Assembly (NCBI GenBank): GCA_024762625.1
Contig: JANTHA010000095.1
Location: forward strand, 1-8,006
Length of the DNA stretch: 8,006 nucleotides
Direction of reading: 5' to 3'
Source: Thiotrichaceae bacterium
GTDB taxonomy: Bacteria > Pseudomonadota > Gammaproteobacteria > Thiotrichales > Thiotrichaceae
Both the position numbers and the translations under genes were made by a program. Below the pieces are notes generated by a model. The model did no database searches and was not told the origin of the DNA. It saw only the letters and a list, made by a program, of their open reading frames with translations. Below, one piece after another: positions 1 to 7,765 of this stretch; positions within the stretch are counted from its first letter, which is position 1, and every line of letters begins with the position of its first letter.

Positions 1-22
1 TTGATATTTGGTGATTGAAAAT

Positions 23-81
23 CGAAGTGCAACACTGCACATCTTACTTTTCAAGCACGCTTTATAAAACGTTGCACTTCG
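23..81. repeat. 11-bp perfect inverted repeat, 37-nt spacer
   Basis: The arms CGAAGTGCAAC (23-33) and GTTGCACTTCG (71-81) are perfect reverse complements, and weaker pairing continues outward. A short related motif, TGCAC, also lies at 36-40. The arms could be facing ends of mobile elements (IS30-type ends can carry similar GTTGCACTT-like sequence; this is from memory and unverified) or an operator-like site. No transposase is present. Confidence 0.6.
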
Positions 82-117
82 TTGTTGAATCTAAGTGAAA
101 AATCAATTAAGAAATGC

Positions 118-135
118 TGTTCCCTGTTCCCTGTT
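118..135. repeat. Short tandem repeat, TGTTCCC unit
   Basis: Two exact copies of TGTTCCC (118-124, 125-131) are followed by a partial third copy (TGTT, 132-135). It lies in the non-coding region upstream of the sugar operon. No function can be assigned. Confidence 0.6.
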
Positions 136-170
136 TATTAAGATACTCACGAAATATGCTTACTTACCGC

Positions 171-254
171 GACTAAGCCCGGGATTTACGAATAGTTGAG
201 TCCCGAAAGTCTTTTCCGGCGTAGTTAGTCAAGAAGCCTGGTTGATAACAGGCT
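171..254 (+). promoter_or_regulatory. Possible structured leader of the sugar operon
   Basis: Two hairpins can be drawn just upstream of the first gene. In the first, GACT (171-174) pairs with AGTC (208-211) and CGGGA (180-184) pairs with TCCCG (201-205). In the second, AGCCTG (235-240) pairs with CAGGCT (249-254) around an 8-nt loop. Neither is followed by a T-run, so they are not standard terminators. I recognise no riboswitch class and no convincing -35/-10 pair. A role in mRNA stability or control of the operon is only a possibility. Confidence 0.25.
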
Positions 255-282
255 ACTCGAAACTCTGCTATAAAAGGATGAT

Positions 283-2316
283 ATGGGACAGCTACAATTT
301 GGTCGCCATGAGTGCGGCGCATTTGAAAGGGCGATTTCACGCGAATGGCTAGTGAGCAACGGCATTGGTGGATTTGCCTGTGGGACGCTCAGCGATACCC
401 GCACGCGGCGTTATCATGGGTTGCTCACTGCTGCGCTCTCGCCGCCGCAAAAGCGTTATCTGATGGTGGCTTCGCTGGACGTCAGCGTCGCCTATGGCGC
501 TTCCTGTTATCCGCTTGCTACTCATGAATTTGCTGATGGAACGGTCGATCCGCAAGGCTATTTGCAGCTTGAGTCGTTCCGGATGGAAAACGGTCTGCCC
601 GTTTGGCGTTATGCTTTTTCCGATGTTCTGCTTGAAAAACGCATCCTGATGAGACCGGGGCATAACACTACGCTGGTTAATTTCCGGGTGCTGCGCGCCC
701 GCGACCGGTTGGCGCTGAAAGTCATGCCTTTGTGTGCGCTTCGCGATTTTCATCACAGCTCCCGGGGTGGGCGGGAGTTGATTGTGGAAGCCACAAATCA
801 TGGCGTCAGCATCATGGATCCTGACAACAAATCAGCTGCCACTTGTCATATTCATTGTGACAAGGCCAGTTTCAGCAAAGAGCCTCTCTGGTACTGGCGC
901 TTTAAACAGCGCGTGGAAACGGCTCGCGGACTGGATGATGTTGAAGACCTGTTTCGACCGGGTTATTTTGATCTGGAGCTGGAAATGGGCGAGCAGGCCA
1001 CCTTTGTGCTGTCCGCCGAAGCGTCATCCGGTGATAATGCCCGGGAATCTTTTTCAATGCTGCAAACAAAGCTGAATAAACACGCCACTCAGCTGCAAAA
1101 ACAGCTAGATCCGGATTCGCCTGGCTGGATAAAGCAACTGGCGCTGGCCGCCGATCAGTTTATCGTTGATCGCCATCAGTCTGGCAAACCCGTGGGAAAA
1201 ACTGTGATTGCGGGTTATCCCTGGTTTGGCGACTGGGGGCGCGACACCATGATTGCCTTGAGCGGACTGACCTTGATAACCAGGCGTTATGACATCGCCG
1301 CGAGTATTTTACGCACCTTTGCCAGTGTGGTTGACAAGGGCATGTTGCCAAACCGCTTTCCCGATCAGCTCAGTGGCGACTCCAAACCAGAATACAATAC
1401 GGCCGATGCCTCACTGTGGTATTTTCATGCGCTTGACCAGTATCTTCGGCATACCGGCGACCTGGAGCTTGCCGCCGAGTTGTATCCGGTACTGGCGGAT
1501 ATTATCGAGTGGCATCGAAGCGGAACGCGCTTCGGCATTATGGCCGATCCGCACGATTGTCTGCTTTATGCAGGCGAGCAGGGGATGCAACTGACCTGGA
1601 TGGACGCCAAAGTGGGCGACCGGGTCGTTACGCCGCGCATTGGCAAGGCGGTTGAAATCAATGCGCTTTGGTATAACGCGCTTGAAATTATGTCGTCCCT
1701 GTCTGCACAGCTTGGCAAAGAGGAATCCATCCCGAGATACCGGCAGGCGGCGGCAAAGGTTAAACTGTCTTTTCAGCGTTTCTGGAATGAGGCCCGTGGC
1801 TGCCTGTATGATGTGATCGACGGCCCGGAAGGCGAATCTGGCCATGATATTTACACCTTCCGGCATAATTACGATGACCGTTTGCGTCCCAATCAGTTAC
1901 TGGCGGTTTCCTTGCCGCATAGTCCCTTAAGCACTGCACAGCAAAAATCAGTCGTGGATATTTGCGCCCATCAATTAGTGACTTCACATGGACTGCGTTC
2001 ACTTGGGCGAGATGAACCGGGTTATGTAGGGTATTATCGGGGAGGTTCGTTGGAGCGCGACAACGCCTACCATCAGGGCGCTGTCTGGGCCTGGCTGATC
2101 GGCCCATTTGTTGATGCGCATTACCGGGTTTATCAGGATACGGAGATGGCGCGCACCTTTCTTGAGCCGCTGGGTTTGCACCTTTCTGATGGCTGTGTGG
2201 GTAGCATTAGCGAAATTTTTGACGCTGAACCGCCTTTCGCGGCGAAAGGTTGTTTTGCACAGGCCTGGAGCGTTGCAGAAGTGTTGCGCGCCTGGTTTGC
2301 ATGCAGTGAGCAATAA
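283..2316 (+). CDS. Glycogen debranching enzyme (amylo-alpha-1,6-glucosidase, GDE_C family)
   Basis: This 677-residue cytoplasmic enzyme should hydrolyse alpha-1,6 branch points of glycogen or limit dextrin and release glucose. The N-terminal domain (about residues 20-230) carries the family signature EWLVSNGIGGFACGTLSDTR followed by RRYHGLL. The C-terminal (alpha/alpha)6 barrel (about 290-670) carries AGYPWFGDWGRDTM (310-323), DASLWYF (375-381), LTWMDAK (437-443), VEINALWYNAL (from 457) and SEIFDAEPP (643-651), then GCFAQAWSVAEVLRAW. The acidic residues in WGRD, WMDA and SEIFD are the likely active-site set by family knowledge. The start is fixed by AAAGGA (273-278), four bases before the ATG. 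Length and motif order are normal for the single-polypeptide bacterial/archaeal type, which lacks the eukaryotic transferase half. It is the first gene of the sugar operon, 19 bases before the next start. It is not GlgX/pullulanase-like (GH13). Confidence 0.93.
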   Translation: MGQLQFGRHECGAFERAISREWLVSNGIGGFACGTLSDTRTRRYHGLLTAALSPPQKRYLMVASLDVSVAYGASCYPLATHEFADGTVDPQGYLQLESFRMENGLPVWRYAFSDVLLEKRILMRPGHNTTLVNFRVLRARDRLALKVMPLCALRDFHHSSRGGRELIVEATNHGVSIMDPDNKSAATCHIHCDKASFSKEPLWYWRFKQRVETARGLDDVEDLFRPGYFDLELEMGEQATFVLSAEASSGDNARESFSMLQTKLNKHATQLQKQLDPDSPGWIKQLALAADQFIVDRHQSGKPVGKTVIAGYPWFGDWGRDTMIALSGLTLITRRYDIAASILRTFASVVDKGMLPNRFPDQLSGDSKPEYNTADASLWYFHALDQYLRHTGDLELAAELYPVLADIIEWHRSGTRFGIMADPHDCLLYAGEQGMQLTWMDAKVGDRVVTPRIGKAVEINALWYNALEIMSSLSAQLGKEESIPRYRQAAAKVKLSFQRFWNEARGCLYDVIDGPEGESGHDIYTFRHNYDDRLRPNQLLAVSLPHSPLSTAQQKSVVDICAHQLVTSHGLRSLGRDEPGYVGYYRGGSLERDNAYHQGAVWAWLIGPFVDAHYRVYQDTEMARTFLEPLGLHLSDGCVGSISEIFDAEPPFAAKGCFAQAWSVAEVLRAWFACSEQ

Positions 2317-2335
2317 TGAACAATAAGGGAATACG

Positions 2336-5014
<2,679 letters not shown>

Positions 5015-5053
5015 CCTATTCCTTTTTAAAAATAAATCAGGGTAAACAAAGAT

Positions 5054-6064
5054 ATGAATGAATCCACTCCCACCCGTGTGCTGGCGGGCGATATTGGCGG
5101 AACCAAGACGCGTCTCGCCATTTTTGACGTGCGCGGCAATCAGCTGGAAGCGCGCGCCGAGGAAACTTACCCCAGCCAGGAGCACGCCTCCCTGCGCGCC
5201 ATCATCGCCGCTTTTTTAAAGCAGCATGATGAACCGCTTGAAGCCGCCTGTTTCGGGATTGCCGGTCCCGTGCAGAAAAATACGGTTAAAACAACCAATC
5301 TGCCCTGGCATATTAATGCGGCGGAATTATCGGAGCGTTTTTCTATTAAGCCGGTTTCACTGTTAAATGATCTGGAGGCAAACGCCTGGGGCATTCGCGC
5401 CCTGCAGGCCGATGATTTTTTTGAGCTTCATCCAGGTGCTGAGGATGCGGACGGCAATGCCGCGGTGATTGCGGCGGGCACCGGGCTGGGGGAGGCGGGC
5501 ATGTATTTTGATGGCGCATCATTCCGGCCTTTTTCCACAGAAGGCGGGCATGTCGATTTCAGCCCCGCAGATGACCAACAGATTGAGCTGCTGCGTTTTC
5601 TGGGTGAAAAATACCGGCATGTCAGCTGGGAGCGGGTGCTGGCCGGGCCGGGGCTGGTCAATATCCATGATTTTTTACGCCATCAGCATGGTGTGGATGT
5701 CCCTGCCTGGCTGGCTGACGAAATGCGTAACGGCGACCCGGCCGCCGCGATCTCCAGAGCGGCGCAATCGAATAAAGACGAAATATGCGAAGAAGCGCTG
5801 AAGCTGTTTGTACGACTATATGGCGCAGAAGCAGGCAATCTGGCTTTAAAACACATGGCGACTGGCGGGCTGTATATCGGCGGCGGCATTGCGCCGAAAA
5901 TACTCGACTGGCTCAAGCGCGATGATTTTTTACAGGCGTTTTTCGCCAAGGGCCGGATGCGGCCTTTGCTGGAAAAAATGCCGGTGCGCGTGATATTGAA
6001 TGAGCGCACCGCTTTATATGGCCCGGCAGTCTATGCCGCGCTATCTATCAATAATGAGAAGTAA
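5054..6064 (+). CDS. glk: Glucokinase (Glk family)
   Basis: The enzyme phosphorylates free glucose to glucose 6-phosphate with ATP in the cytoplasm. At 336 residues it is close to the roughly 320 of the E. coli Glk family. Visible motifs are the phosphate-binding GDIGGTKTRLAIFD (12-25), FGIAGPV, LLNDLEANAWGI with the expected catalytic Asp (D106), AAGTGLGEAGM (GTGLG 142-146), the sugar-binding STEGGHVDF (EGGH 163-166), ERVLAGPGLVNIHDFL and the C-terminal MATGGLYIGGGIAPKI. It lacks the zinc-binding cysteine cluster of ROK-type glucokinases. The gap after the upstream stop is 39 bases, and no strong Shine-Dalgarno is seen directly before the ATG (CAGGG lies 11 bases away), so translation may be weaker than for its neighbours. 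As third gene of the operon it would capture glucose released by the two upstream hydrolases. Confidence 0.95.
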   Translation: MNESTPTRVLAGDIGGTKTRLAIFDVRGNQLEARAEETYPSQEHASLRAIIAAFLKQHDEPLEAACFGIAGPVQKNTVKTTNLPWHINAAELSERFSIKPVSLLNDLEANAWGIRALQADDFFELHPGAEDADGNAAVIAAGTGLGEAGMYFDGASFRPFSTEGGHVDFSPADDQQIELLRFLGEKYRHVSWERVLAGPGLVNIHDFLRHQHGVDVPAWLADEMRNGDPAAAISRAAQSNKDEICEEALKLFVRLYGAEAGNLALKHMATGGLYIGGGIAPKILDWLKRDDFLQAFFAKGRMRPLLEKMPVRVILNERTALYGPAVYAALSINNEK

Positions 6065-6089
6065 GTAAAGCCTTAAAGAGGACTTAGAT

Positions 6090-6200
6090 ATGCAACTGGG
6101 AATGATTGGACAGGGCCGAATGGGCTCTAATCTGGTGTGGTTTGGTGGAAAAATGAGTGTCCTCGAAACTGTTCTGAATAGGCAGAAACAGCCCTATTAG
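6090..6200 (+). pseudogene. gnd: 5' remnant of 6-phosphogluconate dehydrogenase gene (truncated)
   Basis: A good Shine-Dalgarno AGAGGA (6077-6082) precedes an ATG opening a 36-codon frame. It begins MQLGMIGQGRMGSNLV, matching the usual N-terminus of decarboxylating 6-phosphogluconate dehydrogenase (MQLGMIGLGRMGxN.V), whose GxGxxG motif binds the dinucleotide. The expected RRLxxxGH continuation is absent. From about codon 17 (base 6138) the frame runs into repeat DNA and stops at 6198-6200. About 95% of the gene is missing, so no enzyme can be made. The 25-base gap after glk shows it was the fourth gene of the operon, linking glucose 6-phosphate use to the pentose phosphate pathway. The identity rests on only 16 residues plus context. 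Confidence 0.8.
6140..6172 (+). repeat. Direct repeat, left copy (edge of foreign island)
   Basis: The segment containing GTTTG, then GGAAAAATGAGTGTCCTC (6147-6164), is repeated in the same orientation at 7560-7592 with a few substitutions and one length difference. This copy begins exactly where gnd similarity ends. Such ATGGGTGTCCTC-type blocks resemble dispersed repeat DNA; I cannot assign a named family from the sequence alone. Confidence 0.6.
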
Positions 6201-6223
6201 CAAATAAACAGTTCCTGTCTATT
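6177..6223. repeat. Two REP-like hairpins
   Basis: The first palindrome (6177-6198) pairs AATAGG with CCTATT. The second (6203-6223) pairs AATA-ACAG with CTGT-TATT around a TTC triloop, with one mismatch. They share a loose AATAGRCAG/CTGYCTATT theme with the palindromes at 6319-6362. Small triloop hairpins of this kind are typical of REP sequences mobilised by RAYT transposases. No such transposase is in the window, so the assignment is by form only. Confidence 0.5.
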
Positions 6224-6264
6224 ACATTCCCGTTTAACGGAAATTTAGGTATATAATTGGGAAT

Positions 6265-6286
6265 AAACCATGATTATCATTGGTTT
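6265..6286. repeat. Near-perfect palindrome between the REP-like units
   Basis: AAACC-ATGAT pairs with ATCAT-(T)-GGTTT around a single T, giving ten base pairs with one bulged base. It could be a cruciform or a protein-binding dyad. It has no T-run on either side that would make it a convincing terminator. Confidence 0.4.
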
Positions 6287-6313
6287 GGAAATAGGTATGG
6301 CGGCATGGTTGTT

Positions 6314-6340
6314 TTGACATAGACAGCTTCCGCCTATTAC
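6314..6340 (+). promoter_or_regulatory. Weak candidate promoter upstream of the TIR gene
   Basis: A consensus -35 TTGACA (6314-6319) is followed after 15 bases by TATTAC (6335-6340), a poor -10. The spacing is short and the site overlaps the hairpin arm, so activity is doubtful. It lies outside the cassette. If used, it would express the TIR gene from the host side. Confidence 0.2.
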
Positions 6341-6362
6341 GGGAATAGACAGAAGCTGTCTA
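6320..6362. repeat. 43-nt long hairpin (REP/BIME-like) abutting the cassette
   Basis: TAGACAGCTTC (6320-6330) and GAAGCTGTCTA (6352-6362) are perfect 11-bp inverted repeats. Inside them CTATT (6334-6338) pairs with AATAG (6344-6348). The right arm can also fold alone as TAGACAG-AAG-CTGTCTA (6346-6362). ACGGGAAT (6339-6346) is the exact reverse complement of ATTCCCGT (6226-6233), so this unit and the one at 6203-6233 form an inverted pair as in BIME elements. The hairpin ends seven bases before the inferred cassette crossover point. Confidence 0.65.
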
Positions 6363-6369
6363 ATATGCG

Positions 6370-7406
6370 TTATATTTTTGTAGGGTAAATTTACATAATG
6401 TCGATACAATCAATATCAAATAACATAGCTAGAGCTGAGAAAGAATCTGCTGATTTATCTAAAAAACTAGCACAAGAATCAAAGAAAATAAGTGATCTTG
6501 AAAAGAAAATTATTCAAATACAAAATAGTATTAATGATAGGATTTCGGAAAGTACCCTCAGAAGTAAGATAAATGAAATTAATAGAAAACAGTCAGATAT
6601 TGCTAAATGTCAGAAAAATCAGGCTGATCATTCCAAAAAAATGGCAGATAAGAGCAAAAGGATTTTTGACCTTAAAGCACAGTTACTAAAAGAAGAGGAA
6701 AGAGAAAGGAAAAAAACTGAGGCTAATGAAAAGAAAAGACAAAGAGAACAACTAGCACATGAAAAACGAGTTCAAAATGAGCAGTTAAATCATCAAAGAA
6801 GAATTACTAGAGAGTTAGAGGCACAAAAAGCAATAATGGCAGAGTCAACCAGCTCTTTATCAGCAGGTAAAGTGGGAAAAGTTGAATATGATATATTCAT
6901 TTCTCATGCTTCTGAGGATAAAAAAGATTTTGTTGAGCCTATTGCTATCAAACTGAAAGAGCTAGGGTTTAATGTTTGGTATGACAAATTTACATTAAAG
7001 ATTGGTGACAGTTTAAGAGAGAAAATAGATGAAGGTTTGGCAAACTCTCGTTATGGAACAATAGTTATTTCTACGGCCTTTATTGATAAAGCCAAAAATT
7101 GGACAGGCTATGAATTGAATTCAATGGTGGCAAGAGAAATGAATGGGCATAGAATGATACTGCCAATATGGCATAAGGTGTCAAAAGATGATGTTATAAA
7201 TTTTAGTCCAGCTCTTGCTGATAGGCTTGCTTTGAGTTCATCTACTTATAGCATTGATGAAATAGCAAAAGAGATTGCTGAAGTTTTGCAGGAAAATTAA
7301 TATAACAAGTCAAATCACATCGACCGCTAACTCAACCCCATTTTTATGCTACGCTATCGCTTATAGCACAAAAATGGAGTTGAGTTAGCGTCGAGTGTTT
7401 GAGGCG
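6370..7406 (+). mobile_element. Integron gene cassette (TIR gene plus attC)
   Basis: The unit has the classic cassette layout: one gene starting 28 bases from the left boundary, followed at its stop codon by an attC site. Crossover positions are inferred as G^TT at 6369/6370 (GTTATAT) and at 7406/7407 (GTTAGCG). In circular form the right-end G joins the left-end TTATAT, giving GTTATAT, the perfect reverse complement of the R'' box ATATAAC at 7300-7306; the match extends to 8 bases (GTTATATT/AATATAAC). The cassette is strikingly AT-rich against its neighbours, a sign of foreign origin. No integrase gene or attI is visible. The left flank is not a clear attC, so insertion may have used a secondary site. 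Confidence 0.75.
6398..7300 (+). CDS. Coiled-coil TIR-domain protein, candidate defence effector
   Basis: The 300-residue protein has two parts. Residues about 8-150 are a long charged coiled coil rich in Lys, Glu, Gln and Ser (for example KKISDLEKKIIQIQ and KRQREQLAHEKRVQNEQL). Residues 162-300 are a TIR domain: YDIFISHASEDK (164-175), the BB-loop region WYDKFTLKIGDSL (194-206), and NWTGYELNSMV with E239 at the position of the catalytic Glu of NAD-cleaving TIR enzymes. There is no signal peptide or membrane segment, so it is cytoplasmic. Bacterial TIR proteins commonly act as NADases or make cyclic-ADP-ribose signals in anti-phage immunity, and the coiled coil could drive oligomerisation or sensing. 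Function here is inferred. No ThsA-like partner, NLR or Argonaute lies beside it. Only a weak Shine-Dalgarno (TAGGGT, 11 bases away) precedes the ATG. AT content and codon use differ sharply from the flanks. Confidence 0.88.
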   Translation: MSIQSISNNIARAEKESADLSKKLAQESKKISDLEKKIIQIQNSINDRISESTLRSKINEINRKQSDIAKCQKNQADHSKKMADKSKRIFDLKAQLLKEEERERKKTEANEKKRQREQLAHEKRVQNEQLNHQRRITRELEAQKAIMAESTSSLSAGKVGKVEYDIFISHASEDKKDFVEPIAIKLKELGFNVWYDKFTLKIGDSLREKIDEGLANSRYGTIVISTAFIDKAKNWTGYELNSMVAREMNGHRMILPIWHKVSKDDVINFSPALADRLALSSSTYSIDEIAKEIAEVLQEN

Positions 7407-7412
7407 TTAGCG
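7300..7412 (+). other. attC site (59-base-element type) of the TIR cassette
   Basis: The 113-nt imperfect palindrome begins at the last base of the TIR stop codon. R'' is ATATAAC (7300-7306), L'' lies in TCAAATCAC (7310-7318), L' in GTGTTTGA (7395-7402), and R' is GTTAGCG (7406-7412). The two halves pair almost throughout: a TCGA block near 7320-7323 with 7391-7394, and a 21-bp inner stem (7325-7345 with 7370-7390) with one mismatch. The 5' half carries a few extra unpaired bases against the 3' half, matching the extrahelical bases that let integrase recognise the folded bottom strand. Size is within the usual 57-141 range. No T-run follows, arguing against a simple terminator. Confidence 0.8.
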
Positions 7413-7591
7413 AATGAATATCAACGAGTTACAACGAAGCTTGGACAGCCACATAATATTTCGCACAACCACGCCGTTTATAGCGCTTTGCTTCATTCTT
7501 CATGGCTTACGCGGGGAAATGAGTCAGGTCTTTCTTTTTATATTCGCTTATGACGCGAAGTTTGAAAGGAAAATGGGTGTCCTCAAAGTTG
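7413..7591. other. Remnant segment between attC and the PP-loop gene
   Basis: A frame opens at 7414 (MNINELQRSL), seven bases after the crossover, which is the usual place for the first gene of a following cassette. It has no Shine-Dalgarno, matches no family I know, and continues through the repeat at 7560-7592 and antisense to the PP-loop gene to a stop at 7656. It is best read as a decayed or truncated cassette end, or as old flanking DNA. No second attC is evident here. Confidence 0.35.
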
Positions 7592-7592
7592 T
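7560..7592 (+). repeat. Direct repeat, right copy (edge of foreign island)
   Basis: GTTTG (7560-7564) then GGAAAATGGGTGTCCTC (7568-7584) matches the left copy at 6140-6172 in the same orientation. It lies next to the point where the PP-loop gene is cut. Confidence 0.6.
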
Positions 7593-7614
7593 CAAAGTTG
7601 CGTCCGCAAAGTTG
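7584..7614 (+). repeat. Three copies of CAAAGTTG
   Basis: CAAAGTTG occurs at 7584-7591, 7593-7600 and 7607-7614. A small dyad, TTGCG-TC-CGCAA (7598-7609), lies between the last two. The cluster sits directly at the truncation point of the PP-loop gene and is probably part of the repeat that forms the junction. Confidence 0.55.
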
Positions 7615-7765
7615 TACGAATGGCATGGGTGTGGCCTTCGACACAAAAGCCGGTAAAAAAGTTAATGACTTCGACATGAATACCCTGCTCAAGCAAGGCT
7701 TTGGTGGCTAGCAATGAATCCAGGCCGCCAGAAATAAGGGATACGGCTTTACGTTGTTTGCTCAT
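7592..7765 (-). pseudogene. 5' remnant of a PP-loop ATPase gene (ThiI/MnmA/QueC-like signature)
   Basis: On the minus strand an ATG at 7765-7763 opens a 57-codon frame. It reads MSKQRKAVSLISGGLDSLLA, then TKALLEQGIHVEVINFFTGF and CVEGHTHAIR. SGGLDS (12-17) is the PP-loop that binds ATP in adenylating enzymes such as tRNA-thiolating ThiI and MnmA and the queuosine enzyme QueC. The GFCVEGHTHAIR segment recalls a ThiI/MnmA-related group often annotated as a tRNA thiouridylate enzyme; this recollection was not checked. Coding sense ends at about residue 50 (near base 7616). The last seven codons are repeat DNA ending in TGA, so the catalytic remainder is lost. The start overlaps the upstream ABC gene's stop as ATGA, indicating translational coupling. 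Confidence 0.75.

Noticed and set aside
266..274. Extended -10 TGCTATAAA before the first gene
   Set aside because: It overlaps the Shine-Dalgarno AAAGGA and would start the transcript almost at the ATG, so a promoter role is unlikely.
6232..6375. A second attC left of the TIR gene (GTTTAAC at 6232 to GTTATAT at 6369)
   Set aside because: The two box sequences fit loosely, but the halves do not pair in an attC-like way and the region is explained by REP-like hairpins.
6370..7300. Complete Thoeris system
   Set aside because: Only a TIR gene is present. No ThsA-type gene with SIR2/SLOG or Macro domains is within the window.
7325..7390. Inner stem of the attC as a Rho-independent terminator
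   Set aside because: There is no T-run after the stem, the arms are AT-rich and long, and the outer R/L boxes are better explained by attC.
7414..7656. 80-codon plus-strand frame just after the attC
   Set aside because: Well placed for a second cassette gene, but it has no Shine-Dalgarno, no known family, and runs through a repeat and antisense to the PP-loop gene. Kept only as a possible remnant.
7507..7692. 61-codon minus-strand frame
   Set aside because: It is in another frame over the PP-loop coding region and the repeat. The PP-loop frame has clear motifs, so this one is a shadow.
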